Shown in pieces: positions 53,452 to 62,454 of a stretch of 64,000 bases of DNA. Source of the DNA: CAILUG01 sp903844415 (lineage in GTDB: Bacteria > Pseudomonadota > Gammaproteobacteria > Pseudomonadales > Pseudohongiellaceae). The notes below the pieces were generated by a model. That model had not been told where the DNA came from, ran no database searches, and saw nothing but the letters and a program-made list of their open reading frames with translations. The position numbers and the translations under genes are program-made. Every line of letters starts with the position of its first letter. Within the stretch, counting starts at the first letter, position 1. Location: NCBI GenBank assembly GCA_947477655.1, contig CANJTS010000001.1:434001-498000 (forward strand), written 5' to 3'.

Positions 53452-54690
53452 ATGAATAAGTTAACCCGCCCCCTGTTGCTGTTGGCCCTCTTGTGCCCTC
53501 TGATGGCATGCAACAGCCCAACAGTTAAAACTACCACTCTGGTGCCAGTGGTTGTCGATGCCACCAATATCCCAGAAGCTGAGCTGCTGGATATCGGAGT
53601 GGCAATTTTTGATCCCGGCCTTGACGATATTGCCAACAACCGTGAAGAGCTTACTTTTGCCGATGTACGGTTGGCAGAGACGCAATACGCGGCCTATCTA
53701 CTGTCGCAAACATTACAAAGCAATGGCAATTGGGGTGTCGTGCGGGTGATCCCTAACGATCTGTCTTACTCCGATCTGGCAGTACGTGGCACCATTTTGC
53801 AGAGCGATGGCGAAACCATGTTGGTGCATATAAATGTCACTGATGTAACGGGCAAAGTGTGGATTGATAAAGATTACGAAGAAGTGGTCAGCAAATTCAG
53901 TTACGACCCGCGCCTGCGCCGCAACGAAGACTCTTTCCAAAGTATCTACAACCGAATAGCCAATGACATCTTGGCCTATCGTCAACAAAATTTGGAAAGT
54001 GCAGACTTAAAAAATATTCGCACCATTTCCAAAATTCGCTTTGCTGGTAATTTCGCTCCCCAAGTTTTTGATTCCTATCTGCAGACCGATCGTAACGGTA
54101 TAACCAGTGTCAAAAGTTTGCCCGCCACCAACGATCCCTTGTTGACTCGCATCGACACCATTCGAGATCGTGACTATTTATACGTGGATGCACTGCAGGA
54201 TCATTACGGAAATTTTGTGCGGCAGATGGAAGGTCCATACACTGAATTCCGGCGGGTCAGTTATGAAGAAGTAATGAAATACGACAAGGTTGTCGCCCAG
54301 TCCCGCCGCAACATGGTGATTGGTGTTGCTGCAATTTTGGGCGGGCTGGTAGCTACTCAAAGCACCAATGCTGCCGTAAATTATGCGGCTTACGGCGGTC
54401 TGTTCGGGGGTGGTTATCTCATCAAAGATGCCTTTGCCAAGCGTGATGAAGCGCAAATGCAAGTAGAGGCTCTTGCCGAACTTGGAAATTCTTTGGGTAC
54501 CGAAATTGCCCCACAAACTATTGAACTTGAAGAACGGGTGATCACTCTTACTGGTTCAGTAGATGCGCAGTATGCGCAGTGGCGTGAAATTCTGACCGAT
54601 ATTTATACTAATGATGTCGGCGCTGATGTGAGTACTGATGACGGGGATGAAGCCGCTACTGCGCCTGCAAATCTAATTGAAGTGAAGTGA
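53452..54690 (+). CDS. Lipoprotein with internal glycine-zipper segment
   Basis: 412 residues. Signal peptide and lipobox LMAC (Cys20), with Asn at +2. LLDIGVAIFDPGLDD and an RVIPNDLSYSDLAVRGTI block, followed by DVTGKVWIDKDYEEV, have an envelope-protein look; the pattern of small-molecule-independent beta strands recalls CsgG/LptE-like lipoproteins, but I do not recognise a family. Residues about 284-312 are hydrophobic and Gly/Ala-rich (VIGVAAILGGLVATQ, YGGLFGGGYLI), a likely glycine zipper or membrane insertion. Acidic tail. 38 bases after the polyserine gene. Confidence 0.72.
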   Translation: MNKLTRPLLLLALLCPLMACNSPTVKTTTLVPVVVDATNIPEAELLDIGVAIFDPGLDDIANNREELTFADVRLAETQYAAYLLSQTLQSNGNWGVVRVIPNDLSYSDLAVRGTILQSDGETMLVHINVTDVTGKVWIDKDYEEVVSKFSYDPRLRRNEDSFQSIYNRIANDILAYRQQNLESADLKNIRTISKIRFAGNFAPQVFDSYLQTDRNGITSVKSLPATNDPLLTRIDTIRDRDYLYVDALQDHYGNFVRQMEGPYTEFRRVSYEEVMKYDKVVAQSRRNMVIGVAAILGGLVATQSTNAAVNYAAYGGLFGGGYLIKDAFAKRDEAQMQVEALAELGNSLGTEIAPQTIELEERVITLTGSVDAQYAQWREILTDIYTNDVGADVSTDDGDEAATAPANLIEVK

Positions 54691-54848
54691 AGTGATGCTG
54701 TAGTGATGTTGTACTGATTTTGTAGTCATACTGTAAAGCCCAGTAGTCATACACATACAAAACATACAGCGCCAGCTAGTGCATCTGTTTATAAAAAGTT
54801 TCAGGTTCTAATACCTGGTTCCATTAATATTTGTCAGACTTTTATTAC

Positions 54849-56348
54849 ATGACTGAACTAACCACAGATAAATACTCGCCGGCTGCGCCGCCTCTGGGTA
54901 TGGCAGAACAAATTTATCTTCGGCAGACCCAACAAAAAACCAACATTGTTTTATGGGGCATTTTTTCCCTGTTGCTAGTATTGGTAGGCACGGTGATCTT
55001 TGTGCTGCCCGCTTATGTAAACACGACAACTTCAGATCTAGCACCTGCTGCCGCGCCGGCAGCTGCAGTTGTTGCGGCAACAGCAGTGGTAGGAATTTCT
55101 CCTTTTGAAGAAGCACAACTGCTACGGCAGCGCACCAACGCTCAAAACACTTTGGCGGCTTTTCTACAACTGCAGACAACACTTGAAGAGCAACAGGTAA
55201 TTAGTTGGTCCGAAACCCTCTTTAATGAGGCTCTGGCTCTTGCTCATGAAGGTGATGCCGCTTATTCAACTCAGCAATTTGAAAAGGCCAATACGCTTTA
55301 TCAGTCCGGGTTAACCATGCTGCAGCAAATCAACGACAAAAAGGCTGCCAATTTTGCCGATTTCATGTCCAAGGCCACCGCTGCCTATACCGCAGGCGAT
55401 GCTGAGCTTGCTGTGCAAGCATACAGCCAAGCCTTATTGATCAATGGCGAAAGTACCGAGGCAGCTGCTGGCATGGATCGCGCCCAAGTGCTCACACAAG
55501 TGCTGGATTTATTAAACACTGGCCGCAAACTGCAAGCTGACAATCTCTTGGAACAGGCGCGCGACACCTATCAACAAGCACAAACTTTGGACAATACACA
55601 TGCCCAAGTAAGTGCCGCACTAGCTGGTGTAAACACTGCTATTGTGGAACGTAATTTTGCTGCCGCCATGTCAAGCGGATACTCTGCCTTGCAGGCGGGT
55701 CAATTCGAATCGGCTTTGGCAGCCTTTGAGCAGGCATTGGCGATTCATCCAGGCGCAAGTGAAGTTAGCGCAGCCATCGGGCAAGCCAAAGATCAGCAAA
55801 CTTTTGCCGCTGTGACTGTACGTATAAATGCCGCCACCACACATGAAGCAAACGAAAACTGGCAACAGGCGCTCATGGAATGGGATCAGGCGCTTGCTGT
55901 AGATCCCAATCTGGTAACAGCGAAAGAAGGACGCGCGCGCAGCAACAGCCGCAACAATCTCGATATTTTTTTGGTTGCCGCCATAAATGAACCCCTGCGG
56001 CTCGCGGCCGAAAGTGTCTATACCCAAACAGACCAAGTGCTTGCAGATGCAGGGCAACTGTCTAATCCAGGGCCTAAATTAAGCCAGCAATTGCAGCAAG
56101 TTCGCGATTTTTTACAGCGCATTAAATTGCCCATAAATGTGCAGCTTCAATCTGACGGTTTCACGACAGTCTCGCTTTATGGCACAGGTGAGCTGGGTAC
56201 ATTTACCGCACAAACCGTAAGCCTGACGCCAGGAACCTACACTGCTGTTGGTGTTCGAACCGGCTATCGGGATGTGCGGCAGGAGTTTGTAGTCACCATT
56301 GATGGCCAAGCAGCAGTGGTCACAGTTGCCTGTGATGAAGCAATTTAA
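54849..56348 (+). CDS. Bitopic TPR protein with PEGA-like C-terminus
   Basis: 499 residues from ATG 54849; a TTG at 54831 is in frame. Cytoplasmic residues 1-32, one transmembrane helix at about 33-56 (IVLWGIFSLLLVLVGTVIFVLPAY), then an Ala-rich spacer and at least four tetratricopeptide-like repeats, for example AYTAGDAELAVQAYSQALLIN, YSALQAGQFESALAAFEQAL and WQQALMEWDQALAVDPNLVTA. The last 60 residues (INVQLQSDGFTTVSLYGTGELG, then TYTAVGVRTGYRDVRQEF) are a PEGA-type beta domain. It resembles the next gene in topology and ending. Probably a periplasmic scaffold; function is inferred. Confidence 0.78.
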   Translation: MTELTTDKYSPAAPPLGMAEQIYLRQTQQKTNIVLWGIFSLLLVLVGTVIFVLPAYVNTTTSDLAPAAAPAAAVVAATAVVGISPFEEAQLLRQRTNAQNTLAAFLQLQTTLEEQQVISWSETLFNEALALAHEGDAAYSTQQFEKANTLYQSGLTMLQQINDKKAANFADFMSKATAAYTAGDAELAVQAYSQALLINGESTEAAAGMDRAQVLTQVLDLLNTGRKLQADNLLEQARDTYQQAQTLDNTHAQVSAALAGVNTAIVERNFAAAMSSGYSALQAGQFESALAAFEQALAIHPGASEVSAAIGQAKDQQTFAAVTVRINAATTHEANENWQQALMEWDQALAVDPNLVTAKEGRARSNSRNNLDIFLVAAINEPLRLAAESVYTQTDQVLADAGQLSNPGPKLSQQLQQVRDFLQRIKLPINVQLQSDGFTTVSLYGTGELGTFTAQTVSLTPGTYTAVGVRTGYRDVRQEFVVTIDGQAAVVTVACDEAI

Positions 56349-56386
56349 GCCACCAGCCTAGTAGCCGCCCGAGTTAAGAACCGACC

Positions 56387-58474
56387 ATGTCAGAACAGCC
56401 CTTACCGCAACCACACTATAGTGCAGACGATGAACCAATTGTCCCGATAGACTTTACTCTACCCGGTGCCGAGCGTAATCGCCTGATTAAGCTGCCCAAA
56501 ACAGTAAATCTTGTAGTTGGCGGGATTTTGCTGGTGTTTTTTGGTATCAGCTGGTTTGTATTAACCGCCCGATCGGTTTTTTTCGATGTGCTGCCCATCG
56601 GCAGCACTTTAACGGTTGCCGGTCAGTTGTCAGTACAAGCTGGGGAGCGTTATCTTATTCGGCAAGGCACTGTTGAAGTAACGGTAAGTGCAGAAGGTTA
56701 TTACGACTTTATCGGTGAACTTAACATTGGCGAAGAGCAGGCCCAGACTTTTAAACTGGAACTCACTCCCTTACCAGGATTTCTGGATCTGGACACAGGC
56801 GCTGTAATCGGAGCTGAAGTAAGTGTCGATGGTGAACTCGTAGGCATAACACCCTTGTTGCAACTGGAAATGGCCGCAGGTGAACACACGCTGCGTGTGC
56901 AAGGTGATCGTTATGAACCACTAGAAGTTAATGTCAGCATGGAAGGCCGTTCTACTTCTCAAACACTATCGCTTGCTCTGGTGAGGGCGTGGGCAAATGT
57001 GGCCTTTGCCACTACACCCGCCGGAGCCACTGTCATTATCGACGGCATCGATGCAGGCTTAACACCCGTCAGCGCCCAAGTGCTGGCAGGTAAACATGAG
57101 GTCGTCGTCAAACTAGCTGCACATAAAGCCTGGACTGACACGTTCAGTGTGGTTGCCCGCGAAGATATCAACTTGCCAGAAATAACACTGGAACAGGCCG
57201 ATGGTCTTGTGTTGCTGCGCTCCACTCCTACCAATGCCAGCGTGACAGTCGACGGAACATTTCAAGGTCAAACGCCATTGGAAATTACCCTCCGGCCCGG
57301 TACCAATCACAATCTGGTTTTTTTCCTGAATGGTTATCAAGAGGAAAGTCGCCAGATCAGCACTAATGCTGCCGCTGAAAGCGCAGTTAATGTCACCTTA
57401 GAAGCCATTACCAGTTCGGTGCAGATTTCAACCACCCCTGCCGATGCTGAACTTTTTATCAACGGCACGGCACGCGGCTCTGCCAATCAAAACATTGAAT
57501 TACTCGCCGCCAGCCAGACCATCGAAATTCGCCGAGCTGGATTTGTACCCTACACCACCACGTTTATTTCACGACCCGGATTTGCGCAGGAACTAACGGT
57601 CGAACTAAAAAGTGAGGAGCAACTGCGGGTCGAATCAATCAAGCAGGATATCACCACCGTTAACGGCCAAACTCTCAAACTAGTCTATCCCGGCAACTTC
57701 GTGATGGGCGCATCGCGGCGTGAAGCCGGTCGGCAGGCCAATGAAGTGATTCGCAATGTGTCGTTAACCAAACCTTTTTATCTGTCGCATGCTGAAGTGA
57801 GCAACGCTCAGTTTGCTGCTTTCGATGCAGAACATACCTCGGGGGTAGTAGAAGGTCGAACTCTTAACAATGATACCCAGCCTGTGGTGCGTGTTACCTG
57901 GGAGCAAGCAGCACTGTATTGCAACTGGCTTAGCGCCCAAGAAAATCTGCCGGCTTTCTATACAGTAACGGGCGACGTCGTTAACGGTATTAATCCCACC
58001 AGTATTGGTTACCGCCTGCCTACAGAAGCAGAATGGGATTGGGCGGCGCGTGTGAATGGTGATCCTTCTAGCCTATTGAAATTTCCCTGGGGAGCAGAGT
58101 TGCCACCGCCCGATAACCATGGCAACTACGCTGATATTTCTGCGGCCAATTTTCTCGGCAGGATTTTGGTGAACTACAACGATGGCTACATGGGATCAGC
58201 ACCCGTTGGCAGTTTTGCAGCCAACACTAATGGTTTTTACGACATGGGCGGCAATGTTGCCGAATGGGTAAATGATTTTTACGGTACCGGTGCTGCCGCC
58301 TCTAACGCGCCAGAATTAAATCCTGTAGGTCCCGACAGCGGTACCTATCACGTGATCCGTGGATCAAGCTGGGCGCATGGCACTGTGACAGAACTGCGGC
58401 TTTCCTTTCGCGACTACAACAATGCCGAACGTGACGATGTCGGATTTCGAATAGCACGTTACCTAGGTGAATAA
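56387..58474 (+). CDS. Bitopic PEGA-repeat / formylglycine-generating-enzyme-fold protein
   Basis: 695 residues. One transmembrane helix at about 39-61. Four PEGA-type beta repeats follow (about 115-200, 205-275, 278-345, 345-410), for example GAEVSVDGELVGITPLLQLE, GATVIIDGIDAGLTPVSAQV and NASVTVDGTFQGQTPLEITL. Residues about 420-695 have the FGE-sulfatase/SUMF1 fold: FVMGASRREAG, QPVVRVTWEQAALYCNWL, YRLPTEAEWDWAAR, MGGNVAEWVNDFYG and DVGFRIARYL. RGSSWAHGTVTELRLSFR lacks the paired cysteines of true formylglycine-generating enzymes, so it is likely a binding module. Follows the TPR gene by 38 bases. Confidence 0.85.
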   Translation: MSEQPLPQPHYSADDEPIVPIDFTLPGAERNRLIKLPKTVNLVVGGILLVFFGISWFVLTARSVFFDVLPIGSTLTVAGQLSVQAGERYLIRQGTVEVTVSAEGYYDFIGELNIGEEQAQTFKLELTPLPGFLDLDTGAVIGAEVSVDGELVGITPLLQLEMAAGEHTLRVQGDRYEPLEVNVSMEGRSTSQTLSLALVRAWANVAFATTPAGATVIIDGIDAGLTPVSAQVLAGKHEVVVKLAAHKAWTDTFSVVAREDINLPEITLEQADGLVLLRSTPTNASVTVDGTFQGQTPLEITLRPGTNHNLVFFLNGYQEESRQISTNAAAESAVNVTLEAITSSVQISTTPADAELFINGTARGSANQNIELLAASQTIEIRRAGFVPYTTTFISRPGFAQELTVELKSEEQLRVESIKQDITTVNGQTLKLVYPGNFVMGASRREAGRQANEVIRNVSLTKPFYLSHAEVSNAQFAAFDAEHTSGVVEGRTLNNDTQPVVRVTWEQAALYCNWLSAQENLPAFYTVTGDVVNGINPTSIGYRLPTEAEWDWAARVNGDPSSLLKFPWGAELPPPDNHGNYADISAANFLGRILVNYNDGYMGSAPVGSFAANTNGFYDMGGNVAEWVNDFYGTGAAASNAPELNPVGPDSGTYHVIRGSSWAHGTVTELRLSFRDYNNAERDDVGFRIARYLGE

Positions 58475-58475
58475 G

Positions 58476-58793
58476 ATGCGTGATTGGCTTACATTTTTGC
58501 TGGTAATAGCAGGTTTTGCTCCGCTAATGTTTGTGCTTGCTGCAGAGCCTACAGTTACCAATGAGGATCAGGCAACCTTCGATGCGGCCGCAACAGAAGG
58601 CACCCAGCTTCCCGTTCTTTCTGCCAGCGACGCCCAAATTGCCGAGGACATGCTCACTGCTGAGGCCGCGGCTGGTGCAAACGACGCAGCGACTACCGCT
58701 GTCACTACGACTCCTTCCAATAGCAACGAAGATTTTGTGCCAACGATACAAATATCCGAAGATTTATCAGTGTCTTTTCCGGTCGACATTTAA
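58476..58793 (+). CDS. Small exported acidic protein
   Basis: 105 residues. The ATG comes 1 base after the PEGA/FGE-fold stop, with AGGTGA upstream. A signal peptide (LTFLLVIAGFAPLMFVLAAEP) leads into an Ala/Thr/Asp-rich low-complexity mature chain (EDQATFDAAATEGTQLPVL, EDMLTAEAAAGANDAATTAV), ending PTIQISEDLSVSFPVDI. No cysteine, motif or family recognised. Conserved order will decide whether it is a real structural component. Confidence 0.62.
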   Translation: MRDWLTFLLVIAGFAPLMFVLAAEPTVTNEDQATFDAAATEGTQLPVLSASDAQIAEDMLTAEAAAGANDAATTAVTTTPSNSNEDFVPTIQISEDLSVSFPVDI

Positions 58794-58838
58794 AATTATG
58801 CAACGCCATACAACCATACAGCAGGAGCTTAACGATCC

Positions 58839-60179
58839 GTGACGCCTTACCTGATCGAACTGACGGACCATAATATTTGTGTTCGCAGTCAATACGAGCT
58901 ACTCGCCCGCAGCCCCGGCTTTGCCAACATTGTCGGCCTTGCACCCGTGTTTGGCGAAACCGCTCGTAGTCAGGCACGGCAACATCCACGGCATAGCTTC
59001 AATCAGTTCTGGTCGCAGCTCAGCCTCGATCCACTCACCATCAAGAATAAACATTTTCGCCATACCGCCGATCTTGCTTATGGGCATCTCGACACTCTCA
59101 CCAGACCTCTTAATTTAGAACACGGTGCCGTTATTGCCGTGCCCAGCAACTATAACCGCAGCCAGCTGTCTGTGTTGCTGGGAGTAGTAAAGCAATGTGC
59201 GTTTAGTGCGGTTGGCTTGGTAGATTTGGCCTTGCTACAAGCAGCCGGGACTGTGGCAAACGAATCTTCGGCAAACGAATGCATCATTATTGATCTGCAG
59301 TTACATCAAGCGGTGTTGACCAGTTTTCGCCAGGTTGATGGCCATCTTTTGAAAGAGCAAGTGGTACAGATTCCCTTCGCTGGATTGCTGGCTTTGCAGG
59401 ACGCTTGGGTCAACATGATATGTGATGAATTTATCAGCCAGAGTCGTTTTGACCCGCAGCGCGATGCCGAGTCCGAGCAGTTTATTGCCAATCAGCTGAG
59501 TCGATTATTGAGCACCAGCCAAAATACTAACGAACAGATACTGGAAATAAATCTGAAAGGGACGGTGCATCAAGTTCACCTGACTCGTGCGCATTTTGAA
59601 CAGAAGTCTCAAGCCATTTTTACGCGCATAAACCAACAGATCACCGAATTGCGTCACCCTGGCAGCACCCTACACGTAAGCGCCAGCCAGCTGCAGTTGC
59701 CAGGCTTAAGCCAAGCCATTCCTGGTTTGATCGCCCTTGATGATGAGATGGCCGTGCACACCTGCCTGCAGCACCTGGAACATATCCAGCGCGCGCCCGA
59801 CAGTTTGCAGTTTATAACCCGCTTGCCCTTAGCAAAATCAGCTGCCTCCCGCGCACCGACCCTGCCCACACGTAACCCTACTCATGTGTTGTTCCAACAT
59901 AGAGCCCTGTTACTCCCGCTCGGTAGATTGACACTAGGCACAGCGCCTGCTGCTCTCGAAAGCGCCCGCATCATGCCCTTAACCACGGTGGATTTTAGTG
60001 GTGCAATTTCGCTGCTGCGTACCAACAAGGGTGTGCAACTGGAAATTCATACCGCTGAACCGGTATTGCACAACGGGCAGCCTGCTCAAAACGGACAAAT
60101 GTTGGTGCTCGGAGACGGCCTGCAACTGGGTCAGAGCGCGCTTACTCTGCAACTGATCGTCGTGGAGCAGGTGACGTGA
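58839..60179 (+). CDS. Degenerate Hsp70/actin-fold protein with FHA-like tail
   Basis: 446 residues from a GTG with AGGAG 12 bases upstream. Residues 1-160 follow the Hsp70 ATPase layout: YLIELTDHNICV at the first phosphate-loop position, GAVIAVPSNYNRSQLSVLLGVVKQCAFSAVGLVDLALLQAAG (positions 96-137) matching the VPAYFND ... EPTAAALAYG block, and ECIIIDLQLHQAVLTSF for the second loop. The Asp/Gly residues that bind ATP are largely missing, so activity is doubtful. The C-terminal 90 residues (LLPLGRLTLGT, then GQMLVLGDGLQLGQSALTLQ) resemble an FHA fold. No signal or membrane helix. Stop overlaps the next start (GTGA). Confidence 0.65.
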   Translation: MTPYLIELTDHNICVRSQYELLARSPGFANIVGLAPVFGETARSQARQHPRHSFNQFWSQLSLDPLTIKNKHFRHTADLAYGHLDTLTRPLNLEHGAVIAVPSNYNRSQLSVLLGVVKQCAFSAVGLVDLALLQAAGTVANESSANECIIIDLQLHQAVLTSFRQVDGHLLKEQVVQIPFAGLLALQDAWVNMICDEFISQSRFDPQRDAESEQFIANQLSRLLSTSQNTNEQILEINLKGTVHQVHLTRAHFEQKSQAIFTRINQQITELRHPGSTLHVSASQLQLPGLSQAIPGLIALDDEMAVHTCLQHLEHIQRAPDSLQFITRLPLAKSAASRAPTLPTRNPTHVLFQHRALLLPLGRLTLGTAPAALESARIMPLTTVDFSGAISLLRTNKGVQLEIHTAEPVLHNGQPAQNGQMLVLGDGLQLGQSALTLQLIVVEQVT

Positions 60180-61270
60180 GCAAAAAAAGAATCCGCTCAG
60201 TTGACCCCATCAGCATGTCGTTTCTAGACGTCATCTCCTGCGGTTTTGGTGCGGTGATTTTGCTGTTTATGGTGATGAAACACTCGACCAGTCTCGAACT
60301 TCCCTCTGTTACTCCTGAATTGGTGGCCGAAATCGACCTGTTGGACGAAGAAATTAGGGATGGCAAAGAAGGTCTGGTGCGAGTCCGCAACACCCTTTCG
60401 GATGTGGATTTGCAAATGGTACAAGCACAAGGTTTGGCCAGCTCCATTGAAGAAGAAATCAAAACGTTTCTGGAAGAGTTGGCGCAAATGGAAAACAACA
60501 CCCTGGCCAACGAAGAGAGTGTGGCAAAACTAAAAGCCGATATTGATTCACTCGAAGAAGAACTGAATCGATTACGTGCCGCCGAAGATCAGGTTACCGG
60601 CAATAACATTCGTGAATTTATCGGCGATGGTAACCGCCAATACCTCACCGGACTGATTCTGGGTGGTAACCGAATCCTGATCCTGGTCGACATGTCGGCC
60701 AGTATGCTCGATAACACCATCGTCAACATTATTCGGCGCCGCAACATGCCCGACGCTGAGCGTATTAATTCGGCCAAATGGATTCAGGTACGAAAAACAG
60801 TGGACTGGCTCACTACCCAATTGCCCGTGCCCAGCCAATATCAGATTTATGTTTTCAACAACGAGGCGCGATCGCTATTGCCTGGCACTGAAGGCCGTTG
60901 GTTGGAAGTGGCGGATGAACCACAATTAACCCAAGCAGTGACTGCGCTGAACGCAATCATTCCCAATGAAGGTACTAATCTAGAAAACCTGTTTGTGTCC
61001 ATAAGTCAGATGAATCCCTTACCTGACAACATTTTTCTGATCACTGATGGGCTGCCGACGCTTGGCAGTCGAGGAAAAACAACTGGCACTATAACCGGCA
61101 GAGACCGTGAAGAGTTATTTGAAAATGCTCTCCAGAAATTACCTGAGAACATCCCGGTAAATGTGATCATGTCGCCCCTGGAAGGCGATCCGATGGCGCC
61201 CGGCTGGTACTGGCAACTGGCAATCCAGACCAAGGGTTCATTTATGATGCCGTCCCCTGATTGGCCATGA
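60176..61270 (+). CDS. Membrane-anchored VWA-domain protein, copy 1, with ExbD-like helix
   Basis: 364 residues from a GTG that overlaps the preceding TGA by 4 bases. SVDPISMSFLDVISCGFGAV and the hydrophobic run to residue 34 form an N-terminal membrane helix with Asp18 near its start, as the proton-accepting Asp sits in ExbD, TolR and MotB. A coiled coil spans about 50-138. The von Willebrand A domain begins near residue 165: DMSASM (Asp172, Ser174, Ser176) is the MIDAS metal site, GTNLENL its Thr loop and LITDGLP its third motif. N-in topology puts VWA in the periplasm. Paralogous to the next gene. Confidence 0.8.
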   Translation: MSKKRIRSVDPISMSFLDVISCGFGAVILLFMVMKHSTSLELPSVTPELVAEIDLLDEEIRDGKEGLVRVRNTLSDVDLQMVQAQGLASSIEEEIKTFLEELAQMENNTLANEESVAKLKADIDSLEEELNRLRAAEDQVTGNNIREFIGDGNRQYLTGLILGGNRILILVDMSASMLDNTIVNIIRRRNMPDAERINSAKWIQVRKTVDWLTTQLPVPSQYQIYVFNNEARSLLPGTEGRWLEVADEPQLTQAVTALNAIIPNEGTNLENLFVSISQMNPLPDNIFLITDGLPTLGSRGKTTGTITGRDREELFENALQKLPENIPVNVIMSPLEGDPMAPGWYWQLAIQTKGSFMMPSPDWP

Positions 61271-61358
61271 TGCACTCAGGGACTTACCACAAAAATATTT
61301 GGCGCAGTTATTTCTGCAGCGTTGATAACAGTAAAATTTAACAGGGTGCAAGGACATC

Positions 61359-62372
61359 ATGGCACGTAAAAGACGAGATGCAGACCCTTTCACTATGTCT
61401 TTTCTGGACATCATGTGCTGTGGTTTTGGAGCCATCATTCTGTTGATGATGATCTCTAGGTCATCGCCTGAAACTGATGCATCTTCTGCATTGGAAGTCT
61501 CCCAAACCCCTGTCGAAGGCAGTGTGCTGAATCTGCAAAAACAGTTGTTTGCAATCCGTGGCGAAACCAATGTGTACAACCGCGATCTCAATGCCAAACA
61601 CGAACAATTGTCTGACTATAACGCCCGCATTGCTCGTTTGCGCCGCGAGCTATCTACGCTCAACGGCCGCTTCAATACGACGACATTACAATCGACCGAC
61701 TTTGAACAACTGCAAGGTCAGCTGGCCGTGGCACGGCAAGATCTGACTGCAGAGATGAAACGTTTGCAGCTGAACCTCGGCGCTCAGATCAACACGGATT
61801 CCGTGGGTGGCGTTCCGGTAGACAGTGAGTACATTATTTTTATCATTGATACTTCGGGCAGTATGTTTAATTACGCTTGGGATCGCATGATGGAAACAAT
61901 GGCCGATACACTAGAAATTTATCCGGCAGTAAAAGGCATTCAGGTCATGAGCGATCAGGGTGATTATATGTTTTCCACCTTCCGTGATACCTGGATACCC
62001 GATTCACCCGCGCGCCGCGCAGCTATTATGCAACGCTTGCGTACTTGGAATCCCTTTAGTATTAGCTCTCCCGTAGAGGGCATCATTAAGGCAATTCGTA
62101 CTTTTTATGATCCCGAAAAGAAAATCAGTTTGTACGTATTTGGGGATGACTTTACCGGCAACTCGATTGCCGATGTGGTGGAAACTGTTGATCGAATAAA
62201 TGTGGAGTCTGGTACGGGTGAACGCCTGGTACGTATCCATGGCATTGGTTTTCCGGTAATCCTTTCGCAACCTCGACGCTATCAAACTGGCGCATTCCGG
62301 TATTCTGCGTTAATGCGAGAACTGGCGCGGAAAAATGGCGGGACTTTTGTAGGATTGAATGATTTTTATTGA
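61359..62372 (+). CDS. Membrane-anchored VWA-domain protein, copy 2, with ExbD-like helix
   Basis: 337 residues, 88 bases after copy 1. DADPFTMSFLDIMCCGFGAI repeats the SFLD-CGFGA membrane signature with Asp17 at the same position as Asp18 in copy 1. Coiled coil at about 55-140. VWA domain from about residue 157: DTSGSM (Asp164) is the MIDAS, ISSPVEGI the Ser loop and YVFGDDF the third motif. The C-terminus, ELARKNGGTFVGLNDFY, is typical of VWA family ends. The two copies differ widely after the helix, so they may form a heteromeric pair. Confidence 0.8.
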   Translation: MARKRRDADPFTMSFLDIMCCGFGAIILLMMISRSSPETDASSALEVSQTPVEGSVLNLQKQLFAIRGETNVYNRDLNAKHEQLSDYNARIARLRRELSTLNGRFNTTTLQSTDFEQLQGQLAVARQDLTAEMKRLQLNLGAQINTDSVGGVPVDSEYIIFIIDTSGSMFNYAWDRMMETMADTLEIYPAVKGIQVMSDQGDYMFSTFRDTWIPDSPARRAAIMQRLRTWNPFSISSPVEGIIKAIRTFYDPEKKISLYVFGDDFTGNSIADVVETVDRINVESGTGERLVRIHGIGFPVILSQPRRYQTGAFRYSALMRELARKNGGTFVGLNDFY

Positions 62373-62454
62373 TGCTAAATAAAAGCCGAGTAATATGAAA
62401 CTTCCTCCATTAAGCTTTGGGGGCAGTATAAGTAAAACTGAAAAAGTAATTTTT

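Noticed and set aside
56387..58474. True formylglycine-generating enzyme activating a sulfatase
   Set aside because: Active-site cysteines are absent and no sulfatase is nearby.
56387..62372. Type VI secretion or Tol-Pal locus
   Set aside because: FHA-like, VWA and ExbB-like pieces suggested these, but no Tss, TolA, TolB or Pal gene is present.
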